Below, piece by piece: positions 8,752-18,099 of a stretch of DNA of 64,000 nucleotides; position 1 is the first letter of the stretch, and each line of letters begins with the position of its first letter. Below the pieces are notes generated by a model, which had not been told where the DNA came from, did no database searches, and saw only the letters and a list, made by a program, of their open reading frames with translations. The translations under genes were made by a program, and so were the position numbers. This stretch comes from CAZPHU01 sp964419255 (GTDB lineage: Bacteria; Fibrobacterota; Chitinivibrionia; Chitinivibrionales; CAYFVL01), in the NCBI GenBank assembly GCA_964419255.1, contig CAYQOU010000008.1:23195-87194 (forward strand). The letters run 5' to 3'.

Positions 8752-9169
8752 GGGATTATTCTCCTACCAGCCCATGGCGGTGTCTGCTGTTACTGATATT
8801 ACCAATTATACACCTGCTAACGTAATATATACATAAAATGGTATAAAAATATTGAGAGCAGTTCAGAAAACTGAGGGAAGAAAGCTTTTTCAGGGATGAT
8901 GCTAACTTTGGGGACGGAGTCAAAAAGTTTAATTTGGTGCTAAATTAAACTTTTTGACTCCGTCCCCTTCTTTACCTTCTTTAGGTACCATTTATGGCTG
9001 TCGAATTCATACACTCCAGTTTTTTAAACGTTTGTTGCATCGGTTCGGTTATGCCGGGCGAAGTGTATATTTCCACAATTGACCTCACACGCGGGGGTTT
9101 TAGTTAAATGATTGCAGGTATGATGGACTTTTGTGTGGATTTTTGCCTATCAATGAGGAGTCGAGGCTG
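8752..9169. other. 418-bp intergenic region with a long palindrome
   Basis: This is the divergent region between the candidate nuclease and the transporter gene. It contains the 26-bp perfect inverted repeat at 8910-8967. A TTGACC (9079-9084) lies upstream of the transporter, but no good -10 follows at the right distance. No gene was seen. Confidence 0.5.
8910..8967. repeat. Perfect 26-bp inverted repeat with six-base loop
   Basis: The left arm 8910-8935 begins ggggacggagtcaaaaag, and the right arm 8942-8967 is its exact reverse complement, ending gactccgtcccc; the loop is ggtgct. The ggggacggagtc/gactccgtcccc type resembles palindromic elements found beside REP-associated tyrosine transposase (RAYT) genes in many genomes. 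No transposase is adjacent here. It could form a very stable hairpin in RNA or a cruciform. Confidence 0.85.
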
Positions 9170-11455
9170 ATGTCTCAAAACGAAACTGTAGGACAAATGG
9201 TTGCAAATAAAGAGGTTACGCCTGTCAAATTCGGTACCCTCGGCGGCGTTTTTACGCCTTCCATTCTGACTATCCTTGGCGTGATCATGTTTATGCGTGC
9301 AGGTTTTGTGACCGGGCAGGCGGGTATAATCGGTGCTCTGGCTATTCTGCTTCTTTCCAAATCAATTACCCTATTTACCGGATTTTCGATCTCAGCTATC
9401 GCCACTAATACGGAAGTCAAAAGCGGGGGTGCCTATTTTCTCATCTCGCGCTCACTGGGACCGGAGTTTGGCGGGGCCATAGGTCTGGCGCTCTATCTGG
9501 CTCAGGCACTTTCCGTCCCGTTTTATATCCTGGGTCTTACCGAGGCGATGACAAAGAGTCTGCCGTTTATGTCCATGGAAATGCTTAGCCAACCGATTCC
9601 TGTTCTCGGCTCCTGGTTTGCGGTGGTAAACTTGATTGTGCTCGTCGGGTTGTTTGTTGTTACCTATATTGGAGCCGACTGGGCTATACGTGCTCAGTAT
9701 GCCATCATGGCGGTTCTGGGGCTGTCCATCCTTACCTTCATGATCGGGGCGGCATTTCAGTTCGATTCCTCGGTTCTGGCAAGTAACATGGCTGCCGATT
9801 ATAGCGCGGGAAACAGTTTCTGGAGGATGTTTGCGATCTATTTTCCAGCAGCTACCGGTATTATGGCCGGGGTAAACATGTCGGGAAACCTGAAAAACCC
9901 CACCCGATCCATTCCCATAGGGACTTTGTTGGCGGTTTTCTGCGGATTTGTGGTGTATGCACTGCAGATTGTGCTGGTCGGCGGGGCCATTAGTCGCGAA
10001 CAGTTGATCGCCCAGCCCTATGAAAGTCTTTTGCACATATCACTGTTTGGATTGGGATTTATGGTTGCTGCCGGGGTGATCTGCGCTACACTCTCCAGCG
10101 CACTGGGATCGTTTCTAGGTGCACCCCGTATACTTCAGGCCCTTGCCCAGGACAACATTCTCAAGCCTCTGATGCCTTTGGCGCACCTGACATCGAAGGG
10201 AGAACCCCGGCGTGCGCTTATCGTTACATTTATCATCTCCGTCGGAGTGATCTACTATGCACGGGAGGGAAGCACCGGTGGTGCCCTCAACGCTATAGCC
10301 GGGATTATCACCATGCTCTTTCTGTGCACCTATGGCATAACAAATCTTGCCGCATTTGTGGAAAGCTTTGGCAAAAATCCTTCCTTTCGCCCGCGATTTA
10401 AACTGTTTCACTGGTCGATAGCTTTTTTGGGCGCACTGGGCTGTATATTCGCGGCGTTTCTTATAGATGCTCTCTTTGCGCTTATTGCCATAATGATTAT
10501 CGCACTGCTGTTTATGTATGTACGCAAATTTATCCTCTCTGCCTCGTTTGGGGATGCCCGCAGAGGTTTTTTCTATTCAAGGGTCAGGGATAATCTTATC
10601 AAGCTCTCCGGAATGCCTTCGCACGCAAAAAACTGGAGACCGACCGCTCTTGTGCTCAGCGGCAATCCCGAAAGCAGGGAGGCACTTGTCAAGTACGCAA
10701 GCTGGTTGGGCAGTGGACGGGGAATCGTATCACTATATTCCATGATAATTGGCGATTTCGAGGAAAATGCAGCCGCCAGAGCCGATATGCTGGAGCGTCT
10801 GCAGATTTTCATAAAAAAGAATCAGCTGGCTGCTTTTCCGGATGTTTTAGTTACTCCCGATTTTGACCAGGGACTTCACCACCTGCTTCAGTGTACATCC
10901 TTGCAGCCGGTCAAGCCTAACCTTCTGATTCGCGGATGGGCGGGGGATGCGCAGCGGGCGGAGGCATCTGTGCGGGCGATGAGAACGGCAAATTTTCTGG
11001 GCATGAGTCAGGTTGTCATAAAGGGCACCCAAATGCCCGCGGTAAAGCCCCGTAACCGCAGGATCGATATCTGGTGGCGGGGCCGGGAAAACGGCTCGCT
11101 TATGGTACTGCTGGCCTATCTTATGTCGCTTAACAGTGAGTGGTCTGGTTGCCGTATCCGTATCCTGCGTGTGGTCAGAGAAGAGCACTACTATCAGCGG
11201 GCACATGATGCTTTACAGAAGATAATGGATGCGGCGCGCATGAGTGATGCGGAGGTCAACGTGATCGTTTCCGATCAGTCTTTCGATACGATTCTCCAGA
11301 GCCACTCAAATGATGCGACTGTGGTGTTTATGGGCTTTGCGGTCCCCGAGCTTCGCATGGCCGAGCAGTTCCACCGACAGTTAGCTCAGCTTCTTGAATC
11401 TCTGCCCACGGTGTTGCTGATTCATTCCACAGGAGAAGCCGATCTGATGCAATAA
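9170..11455 (+). CDS. Cation-chloride-cotransporter-like (APC superfamily) membrane transporter
   Basis: The protein is about 761 aa. The N-terminal half is a 12-helix APC-type transport domain that opens with the cation-chloride cotransporter signature (FGTLGGVFTPSILTILGVIM, residues 21-40) followed by FMRAGFVTGQAG. Later segments such as KSGGAYFLISRSLGPEFGGAIG match the same family. The C-terminal ~280 residues form a soluble domain with USP-like alternating strands and helices, as in prokaryotic Na-K-Cl relatives. Expected role is ion-coupled chloride or amino-acid transport; the ions cannot be read off. I placed the start at ATG 9170 (MSQNETV), which follows GAGGAG and GAGG. An upstream in-frame TTG at 9131 lacks a ribosome site. 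Confidence 0.85.
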   Translation: MSQNETVGQMVANKEVTPVKFGTLGGVFTPSILTILGVIMFMRAGFVTGQAGIIGALAILLLSKSITLFTGFSISAIATNTEVKSGGAYFLISRSLGPEFGGAIGLALYLAQALSVPFYILGLTEAMTKSLPFMSMEMLSQPIPVLGSWFAVVNLIVLVGLFVVTYIGADWAIRAQYAIMAVLGLSILTFMIGAAFQFDSSVLASNMAADYSAGNSFWRMFAIYFPAATGIMAGVNMSGNLKNPTRSIPIGTLLAVFCGFVVYALQIVLVGGAISREQLIAQPYESLLHISLFGLGFMVAAGVICATLSSALGSFLGAPRILQALAQDNILKPLMPLAHLTSKGEPRRALIVTFIISVGVIYYAREGSTGGALNAIAGIITMLFLCTYGITNLAAFVESFGKNPSFRPRFKLFHWSIAFLGALGCIFAAFLIDALFALIAIMIIALLFMYVRKFILSASFGDARRGFFYSRVRDNLIKLSGMPSHAKNWRPTALVLSGNPESREALVKYASWLGSGRGIVSLYSMIIGDFEENAAARADMLERLQIFIKKNQLAAFPDVLVTPDFDQGLHHLLQCTSLQPVKPNLLIRGWAGDAQRAEASVRAMRTANFLGMSQVVIKGTQMPAVKPRNRRIDIWWRGRENGSLMVLLAYLMSLNSEWSGCRIRILRVVREEHYYQRAHDALQKIMDAARMSDAEVNVIVSDQSFDTILQSHSNDATVVFMGFAVPELRMAEQFHRQLAQLLESLPTVLLIHSTGEADLMQ

Positions 11456-11630
11456 TGTCCTTGGCGCAATCCCGGTCAGGATATGCAAGGAGTCGCCATC
11501 ATTACATATAAACACCTCCGGGACTGCTTACAAATCGGAAGCGCTTTCTGCCCCCAAATGGCTGCAAACAGTTATAATTCATGTTATTTTAAAGGGAAGC
11601 GAAAGCCATCATTAACCGGGGAGGTTACTC

Positions 11631-12350
11631 ATGTATACATCAAAAAAGTTTATGTTTTTATCGATAACTGTTTTGTTTATTTCCTTTGCAGGATATCCCC
11701 AGGCCGACATCTCGCCTGTTATCCCGCAGGTGATCCTCTCACCCGAGGATCCCACGACCGCCGATGAGGTATCGCTTTCGATTATTCTGGGGGTGCATAA
11801 CAATTCATGTGTGCCACAATATGATACAGATTACACCCTGGATTCGGTACATGTTTTTTGTGTTGTCCCGCCCTGCCCTCCATTGTATGAAATCGATCTT
11901 TCTTATACCGTACGTGCAGCCGAACAGGACCCCTCTCAGGCATGCCTGGATGTGATTACATCCTATGGTCCGAGCTGGAATTTCGGATACCTGAATGCGA
12001 GTGAATACACGGTGACTCATGAGGAAGATACGATTATCGTGTTTACCGTGACCGAGGCGCCGGATGTTTCTGTATATTCTGCCGGCCGGGAAATGGCAAA
12101 CAACAGGCAGACTCCGCAAGCGTTTATCTCTGATGGTAAAATAAAACTTCGTCTACAAAAATCAGACAAGATTACAGTGGAGCTGCTTTCGATGGATGGC
12201 AGGCTAATCGAAAGGCCAATGGATAACCGGAGGATTAAAGCAGGAGTTCACGGTATAGTAAAGGTATCCGATCTTCCCGCCGGCGTGTTTTTTATTCGTA
12301 TGATCACAGATGGTAAACGCTTCCACAGACGTATTGTGATCGCTCGATAA
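11631..12350 (+). CDS. Secreted protein with C-terminal T9SS-type sorting domain
   Basis: The protein is 239 aa. Residues 1-25 form a signal peptide (KKFMFLSITVLFISFAGYPQA). The middle contains a four-cysteine segment with two CVxxxCxP-like stretches (HVFCVVPPCPPLYE) and beta-rich sequence. The final ~75 residues (IKLRLQKSDKITVELLSMDG ... LPAGVFFIRMITDGKRF) have the LPAGxYxxR-like shape of Por-secretion/FlgD-Ig sorting domains. The product is therefore probably exported and surface-attached. The ATG has GGGGAGG seven bases upstream (aaccggggaggttactcATG). The function of the mature domain is unknown. It lies alone between the transporter and sppA. Confidence 0.7.
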   Translation: MYTSKKFMFLSITVLFISFAGYPQADISPVIPQVILSPEDPTTADEVSLSIILGVHNNSCVPQYDTDYTLDSVHVFCVVPPCPPLYEIDLSYTVRAAEQDPSQACLDVITSYGPSWNFGYLNASEYTVTHEEDTIIVFTVTEAPDVSVYSAGREMANNRQTPQAFISDGKIKLRLQKSDKITVELLSMDGRLIERPMDNRRIKAGVHGIVKVSDLPAGVFFIRMITDGKRFHRRIVIAR

Positions 12351-12366
12351 GGTTTATCTGGATAGA

Positions 12367-12409
12367 GCGATTCTCTTGCTGCTCATTCACTCAGAACCGT
12401 TTAGCTTTT
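12367..12409 (+). repeat. Dispersed intergenic repeat, internally deleted copy
   Basis: The left module gcgattctct (12367-12376) is joined directly to a right module, gctcattcactcagaaccg. Full-length copies elsewhere in the window carry about 80-110 bp between these modules. It lies 17 bp after the secreted-protein gene. Confidence 0.6.
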
Positions 12410-12610
12410 GTATGCAGCTGATAGATTCACAGGTTGGTAGAGTCGTGCGGCCAACATCTCTACCATTCTTCACCTATATTAGTGGCCTGTCCGAGTATGC
12501 ACTAAAGACTCGGATCGATGCATTGCTCTAACCATACAGCTCAAATCTTTTCTGGACGCCGATGTGCAGATGATCAGCTCCGCAGCCTTATGCCTGCATA
12601 ATCTGAATAA

Positions 12611-14374
12611 TCACTCCACTTCATACTCCGGCATGCTCAGAATATCATCACTGCTTTGGCCGCTGACTTGTTCCAAGACGTTTATGATCGGCTGCAGCTT
12701 CTCTATAACTGCCCGGTATTCGGCTGCAAAAGCATAGCGTTTTCTGCTGTTTTCACTCTCCCTGCCGATAAAGCGCTCCAGCAGCCCCCTGGGGGGAGGG
12801 ATTCTGCGTAGCCTGACCGGTTGATCGGGCTTTATACCGGCTGCCTTTTTGGAGATTGTGATCGCCTCATAAAACCCGCCGACCTCATCGACTAATCCGA
12901 TTTTATGGGCATCCTGGCCGCTCCAGATCCTGCCTCTGGCGACACTTTCTACCGAATCGTATGGCATGTCGCGGCCCTCTGCAGTTTTCCGCACGAAATC
13001 CCCGTAGACATCATCCAGAAACCTTTGTACCCGTTCCCACTGCGTCTGGGTATACGGATGCGTTGGGCTCCATATGGTGCTGTTTTCGCTTGTGTGAATC
13101 TCGTCCCAGTTGACCCCCAGCTTCTCCCAGAGGCCCTCGGTGACGACTTTTCCGGTGATAACGCCAATGGAGCCGGTTATGGTACCTCCCTGCGCCACGA
13201 TAGTGTGGGCGGGGATGGCTACGAAATATCCTCCCGAGCCGGCAACCCCGGCCATGGATACGATAACCGGCTTTATTTCTCCCGCCCGCTTTACCTCACG
13301 CCAGATCGCATCGGAGGCCACGTACGAGCCGCCGGGACTGTTTATACGAAAAAGAATGGCCTTTACTTTTTTGTTATTGGCCGCGGCCCGGAACGCCGCG
13401 ACAATCGTTTCACTGCCCATGATCTGCTGTCCTGACACGGGTGAAAAGGAGCTTTCTCCTCTGCGAATGCTTCCCACGCCATATATAAGAGCGATCGTCT
13501 TTCCCTTATCAAACGCACTGCCCGCTTTTTTAAGGTAGGGCGAAAGATAGAGAAAAGATGCCTTGTTCCCAAGTGACTGCCTGGCGATCTCATAGGCCTG
13601 GTCCTGATACACAAGCCCATCCACCAGCCCCTCATCCACGGCTCGCTGCGCCGATATCAGCCCGCTGTCTGCAAGAGACTCTACTTTTGACTGCTCAAGC
13701 TTGCGTGCCTCCGCAATATCGATCACCATCTGCGTAAACATGCTGTTGAGAACCGCCCGTGCAGCCTCTCGATGTGGCTCGATATATTCACTCTGAGTGA
13801 AAGTGTAGACAGCGCTTTTATACTTTCCCCGATGACCAAGCTGCGGCTGTACATTCAGCTTTTCCAGAGCGGATCTTACAAAGGGGGAGCGCATGATAAG
13901 TCCGGAAAAGCCGACGGTACCCGAGGGCTGAAGGTAGATGCTGTCGAATGCGGTGGCCAGATAGTACACGCCGGTTCCCTGCCCGAACTCACCGAATGTC
14001 TCGGCAAAGATGATGGTTTTCTTTCCTGTTTGACGGAATCTATTAACGGCCTGCCGGATCTCCTGAATGTGGGCAACACTCATCGATGTTGCTCCAATGC
14101 GGGCGATTACTCCTGTGACTCGTTTATCATCACCCGCTCGCTCAAACGCATCCACGATCTGCTGTATGGTCGGTTTTTTTGGTCCGATAAAGCTTGCCGC
14201 CCCTGCGGTTGGCTGGATCTCGGTGACACCGTCGCGCAAGTCAAGCTCGAGCACCGTATTTGAAGGAACCCGTCCCCGATACCATCGGCTGATCAACCCC
14301 CAGGCAACCAAAAGGATAATCAGCATAACCGTTATAGCACCGATAATCGAAAGAATACGCCCGATCACAGTCAT
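12611..14374 (-). CDS. sppA: Signal peptide peptidase SppA (67K type, membrane serine protease)
   Basis: SppA degrades cleaved signal peptides and other membrane peptides in the inner membrane. The protein is 587 aa from the chosen start, with one N-terminal membrane anchor (residues 4-27) and the duplicated Clp-like fold of the long SppA form. The catalytic lysine is Lys186 in GHRGKYKSAVYTF, and the nucleophile is Ser380 in SMAGVAGSGGYFVA. FRINSPGGSYVASD and TGSIGVITGK are conserved. The start at ATG 14374 has GGGAGG four bases upstream; an ATG 93 bp earlier lacks one. It is separated by about 216 bp from the upstream membrane gene, so it may have its own promoter. Confidence 0.95.
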   Translation of the reverse strand: MTVIGRILSIIGAITVMLIILLVAWGLISRWYRGRVPSNTVLELDLRDGVTEIQPTAGAASFIGPKKPTIQQIVDAFERAGDDKRVTGVIARIGATSMSVAHIQEIRQAVNRFRQTGKKTIIFAETFGEFGQGTGVYYLATAFDSIYLQPSGTVGFSGLIMRSPFVRSALEKLNVQPQLGHRGKYKSAVYTFTQSEYIEPHREAARAVLNSMFTQMVIDIAEARKLEQSKVESLADSGLISAQRAVDEGLVDGLVYQDQAYEIARQSLGNKASFLYLSPYLKKAGSAFDKGKTIALIYGVGSIRRGESSFSPVSGQQIMGSETIVAAFRAAANNKKVKAILFRINSPGGSYVASDAIWREVKRAGEIKPVIVSMAGVAGSGGYFVAIPAHTIVAQGGTITGSIGVITGKVVTEGLWEKLGVNWDEIHTSENSTIWSPTHPYTQTQWERVQRFLDDVYGDFVRKTAEGRDMPYDSVESVARGRIWSGQDAHKIGLVDEVGGFYEAITISKKAAGIKPDQPVRLRRIPPPRGLLERFIGRESENSRKRYAFAAEYRAVIEKLQPIINVLEQVSGQSSDDILSMPEYEVE

Positions 14375-14590
14375 GTTTCCTCCCAAATAGATGAAATGGA
14401 CAGAGTAGGCAAAAGCAAGAAGCATGCCGTAAAGTAGTTTGAAAAAGCACCCTTGTACTCTTCCCACGCTCCGCGCTTTTCTTCATATCGCCCTGAGAGA
14501 TCCACCCGATAAGGGAGAGGATTTTCATCCCGCACACGGGCCAGGCCGCAGGCGGAAAGGCAAGGCTATGAGTGACTGGAAACACCCTTA

Positions 14591-15463
14591 TCAGACAACC
14601 TTCAGGCTCCTGATAAGTATTACCGCACCGAGAAAAGCGATAAATGCAATGGCGGGCATGATAAAGATGACCGGTATGATCGAATAGCCTATCAATCCCA
14701 TGCCGATAATCTTAGCGGTCAGTGCAATCATCAGGAGGGAAAGAAATACATAATAAACCGGAGCGAGAAGATAGCCGAAAGGCCTTTTTCCCATAAGAAG
14801 CAGGCCTGATACTGCAGAGAGGGGAAGCAGGAGTCCCAGATCCAGCCCCTGAACTATCAGGGTGGTATAATGCTCCAGCTGGGCGGGGTAAACAGTACCC
14901 TGCATAAGCGGCGGTACAACGATGCTCAGCCAGAGAAGGCCGATACATCCCGTATTGAATACCAGAAAACCACCGGTTATTCTAACAGGAGTCTTCTCGG
15001 AAAAAACTGCCGGAAGACTTCTGACATTAAACGACAGCAGCGTGAGTGTGAAGAGGAAAAAAGAGCAACCTAAAAGGGCGGCATATACCAGAAATAGCCC
15101 GTTATACATCCCCATTGTAAGATAGAAAAGATAGGTAACCAAAAAATAACCGGCACTTCCCGCAAACACAAACCGCCACTTCAATGACCCTTTAACGGTG
15201 AAAAACAGCGACAGGAGCAAGAGTGGTACGGCGATAAATACGGTTACGTAGTCCTGAGCGATACCCTGCACGGCAACCTCCTCGGACATATGACGATAAA
15301 TCCCTTTGCCAAATATAGTTACGGTTCTCCCACGGATCGACTCATGCTCGAATGTCTCCCCTCCCTGGTCCGAAGCGATGCCACTAACTCCTGCGACCGC
15401 GGCAAGCAGGGCAACGATGATAGATAAAATGACGGTTGTCTTCACATTCTCTATTCTGTTCAT
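14591..15463 (-). CDS. Polytopic membrane protein of unknown function
   Basis: The protein is 290 aa with about eight predicted membrane helices: an N-terminal helix at 9-29, a soluble or periplasmic stretch of about 40 residues (GGETFEHESIRGRTV), then a dense set from about residue 70 to 285. No family was recognised and no transport or enzyme motif is visible. It begins 9 bp after the ntrX stop on the same strand, so it is very likely the last gene of the DUF4390-ntrY-ntrX operon and may be functionally tied to that signalling pair. Confidence 0.75.
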   Translation of the reverse strand: MNRIENVKTTVILSIIVALLAAVAGVSGIASDQGGETFEHESIRGRTVTIFGKGIYRHMSEEVAVQGIAQDYVTVFIAVPLLLLSLFFTVKGSLKWRFVFAGSAGYFLVTYLFYLTMGMYNGLFLVYAALLGCSFFLFTLTLLSFNVRSLPAVFSEKTPVRITGGFLVFNTGCIGLLWLSIVVPPLMQGTVYPAQLEHYTTLIVQGLDLGLLLPLSAVSGLLLMGKRPFGYLLAPVYYVFLSLLMIALTAKIIGMGLIGYSIIPVIFIMPAIAFIAFLGAVILIRSLKVV

Positions 15464-15472
15464 GAGTACTCT

Positions 15473-16843
15473 CTATGCCTCCATATCCTTGAGTTTTCGG
15501 GAGAGGTTGGACTGGGCCATGCCGATTTGACGAGCTGTTGCGGTGATATTTCCCTTGTTGCGCTTGAGCGCTTTTGTCAGATAATCCCGTTCGAATGCGG
15601 CTTTTGCTTCCCTGAAGTCAAGTTCGAAATAGTTTTGATTATCCAAAATGCCGCCATCGGCCATTATCTCTTTTCCCATTCGTCCACCCTGGGATTTGGC
15701 AGTGATGCTGCTGTTTTGTACATCCCGTGCTTCTATGATATCTGCGTCGCAGTAAACAGCCAGACGGGTAACAACATGCTTAAGCTCCCGTACATTGCCG
15801 GGGTATGAAATGTCCATAAGCGCCTCATGAGCTTGCGGGGAAAAGCGTTTGGACGTACCCAGATCGCGGCTTATGGCGGCAAGGAAGTGCTCGGCGAGAA
15901 GCGGAATATCTTCTCTTCGTTCGTCCAGACCGGGTATCGTCAGAACGAATGCGTTTATTCGGTACCAAAGATCGTGACGAAATTTTCCGGAGTCGACCAG
16001 CCTTTCAAGATTTTTATGGGTGGCGCAGACGAGTCGTACGTCGACCTTAACGGCAGTGTTGCTCCCCAGCCTCGTCAATTCTCCATTTTCCAAAACCCGC
16101 AGCACCTTTGCCTGAACCGTCAGGTCCATGTCGCCGATTTCGTCAAGAAACAGAGTGCCGCCGTGCGCCTGCTCGATAACCCCGATACGGCGTTTGTCTG
16201 CGCCGGTGAAGGCGCCTTTTTCATGCCCGAACAGCTCATCCTCTGCAAGAGTGGTTGGCATGGATGCCGCGTTGGTGACCATAAAGGGTCCCTGCGCACG
16301 GGGGCCCTGAAAGTGAAGATACCTGGCCAGCAGATCCTTTCCCGCGCCGCTTGGGCCGATGATGGCGACAGGTTCGCGTACGGAGGCAAGCCGTGCCGCC
16401 TGTCGGTAAAGCTCGCTCATGGCGGTGGAGCAATAAATCGGTTGAGCAACGGAGCCGTTTTGTTTTTCGACAAGCTGTTTTTTCAGCCGAATCCCCTCCA
16501 TGACATTGCGCACACAGGTGCGGATCTGAAGCAGCCGCAATGGCTTTTCCAGAAAGTCATGTGCGCCGTACTTGAAGGCTTCCGCCGCAAGGGACACAGT
16601 GCCAAAACCGGTGATCATAATGACGGGAAGCTGAGGCCACTGTTGTTTGATTCGCTTAAGCAGCTCAATACCATCATCTTCCCCCAGCTTTATGTCCACA
16701 ATTGCCATATCGATGTTGCTGTTGACCATTGCCAGGGCATTGCGGCTATCATGGGCAACATCGACCTGATACCCTTCCTCTGAAAATATCTCCTCCAGAG
16801 ATTCGCAGATATCAATTTCATCATCAACAACAAGAATTCGCAT
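15473..16843 (-). CDS. ntrX: Sigma-54-dependent response regulator, NtrX/NtrC type
   Basis: The protein is 456 aa with the three-domain enhancer-binding-protein layout. The receiver domain (1-~120) has DDE at 7-9, phospho-acceptor Asp50 (AIVDIK) and the Lys of FLEKP near 100. The AAA+ domain has Walker A GPSGAGKD (163-170), GAFTGA (210-215, the sigma-54 contact loop) and Walker B GGTLFLDEIGD. The C-terminal Fis-type helix-turn-helix ends NITATARQIGMAQSNLSRKL. It therefore activates sigma-54 promoters upon phosphorylation. Two ATGs overlap the ntrY stop; the second (16843) has AGGAGG at proper spacing. The intact GAFTGA argues for an active activator rather than a repressor-like NtrX. Confidence 0.93.
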   Translation of the reverse strand: MRILVVDDEIDICESLEEIFSEEGYQVDVAHDSRNALAMVNSNIDMAIVDIKLGEDDGIELLKRIKQQWPQLPVIMITGFGTVSLAAEAFKYGAHDFLEKPLRLLQIRTCVRNVMEGIRLKKQLVEKQNGSVAQPIYCSTAMSELYRQAARLASVREPVAIIGPSGAGKDLLARYLHFQGPRAQGPFMVTNAASMPTTLAEDELFGHEKGAFTGADKRRIGVIEQAHGGTLFLDEIGDMDLTVQAKVLRVLENGELTRLGSNTAVKVDVRLVCATHKNLERLVDSGKFRHDLWYRINAFVLTIPGLDERREDIPLLAEHFLAAISRDLGTSKRFSPQAHEALMDISYPGNVRELKHVVTRLAVYCDADIIEARDVQNSSITAKSQGGRMGKEIMADGGILDNQNYFELDFREAKAAFERDYLTKALKRNKGNITATARQIGMAQSNLSRKLKDMEA

Positions 16844-18099
16844 CATGCCTCCTGTAGGCGTGCTCCTTTTTCAGATTCCCGCCCGGCAGGCCTCTGGTGT
16901 GTGTCGGATATTTTATCAGAAGCGTCTTTCGGTGATATACTCTCATCTCCCACAAAGGTAATTGTAATCAGCGTCCCATGGTTTTCACAATTATAAAAAG
17001 ACTCCAGCCCGACATGTGCATTCATCGCCTCCAGGAGTCTTTTTACTACGGGTAGTCCCAATCCGGTACCTCCCTTCTTGAATGTTTCATAGGGTACCCA
17101 GATTCTGGGAAGGTGCTCGGGAGCGATACCGGCTCCGTTGTCCCTGATCGCCAAAGTCGTGCAAAAGCCGGTTTGAGTTATTACCGTATCGATTCGATCG
17201 GCATCCGCTTCGGCCGCATTTTTCCAGATGTTAAGGAAGACCTGGTTGAGCAGAAACGGATCGGCGGCTATGACAGCCTGCCCGTCATGGTAGGTCTGCA
17301 AAGATCCTTTCATATCATCCGCAATCTTTCCTATCGCGCTATGCAGGGGGATTTGGCGGATCTGCGCCTCCGGTTCCCTCGCAAACGAACGGAAATCGTT
17401 AACCAGGCGCTCGAGATTACCCACCTGTGAAGAGATGCGCCCCACGAATCGTTGCAGCTCCTCCGGGGCTAACGGCTTCTGCATTATCACTTTTTCCTGA
17501 ATCCTGTCAAGAGTGAGCTGGATGGGAGTCAGGGGGTTTTTTATCTCATGAGCCATGACCCGTGCGATATCACGCCAGGCGCTCTCCATTCCCTGTGTCT
17601 TTGCTTTCTGACGCAGCATATCAAGCTCATCCTGCATGCCGGACATGTTTTTTTGCAGTATGCCCAGTGCACCGGTGGCATCCTGAACGATTCGCGCCTT
17701 CTCTCCGCGGCCGATCAGCGCAGCGGCTCTGGACAGATCACGAAGTGGACGGGTCAGTCTCCGCGCCGACCAGGTGGCCACGATTAAGAGTGTGATAAAC
17801 AATGCCGCCGCGTAGCAGAAAATTGCCTGGCTCTGTTCCCTGACGATTATGGGCATGACCGCCTGCCACTGACGGGTTCGCTGAATCCTGTTAACAACCG
17901 CGGTATCAATGCTTCCATCCCCGCGATTAAGATAGTTTCGCAGCAACGGCTCCAGCCCCGGATCGACACTTTGGTCGAGCGTCTGCTGAAGACGCCCGGT
18001 ATATATGCGCTGCATCGGCCAGGCAAAGGCAAGAAGCACAACGGCTGCAAGCACCATGATACGCCATTCTATTTCCAGTTTGCGCAGTGGATTGTTCAT
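16843..18099 (-). CDS. ntrY: Membrane sensor histidine kinase, NtrY-like
   Basis: The protein is 418 aa. Membrane helices at about 14-30 and 92-110 flank a short extracytoplasmic region of about 60 residues. A HAMP segment (RRLTRPLRDLSRA) follows. The dimerisation/phosphotransfer H-box reads VMAHEIKNPLTPIQLT with His184. The ATPase domain has FLNIWKNAAEADAD, IRDNGAGIAP and GGTGLGLPVVKRL. The KNPLTPIQL form is characteristic of NtrY-family kinases. ATG 18099 follows GGAGAG and overlaps the DUF4390 stop by four bases (ATGA), and the gene in turn abuts ntrX, so all are translated from one message. Confidence 0.93.
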   Translation of the reverse strand: MNNPLRKLEIEWRIMVLAAVVLLAFAWPMQRIYTGRLQQTLDQSVDPGLEPLLRNYLNRGDGSIDTAVVNRIQRTRQWQAVMPIIVREQSQAIFCYAAALFITLLIVATWSARRLTRPLRDLSRAAALIGRGEKARIVQDATGALGILQKNMSGMQDELDMLRQKAKTQGMESAWRDIARVMAHEIKNPLTPIQLTLDRIQEKVIMQKPLAPEELQRFVGRISSQVGNLERLVNDFRSFAREPEAQIRQIPLHSAIGKIADDMKGSLQTYHDGQAVIAADPFLLNQVFLNIWKNAAEADADRIDTVITQTGFCTTLAIRDNGAGIAPEHLPRIWVPYETFKKGGTGLGLPVVKRLLEAMNAHVGLESFYNCENHGTLITITFVGDESISPKDASDKISDTHQRPAGRESEKGARLQEA

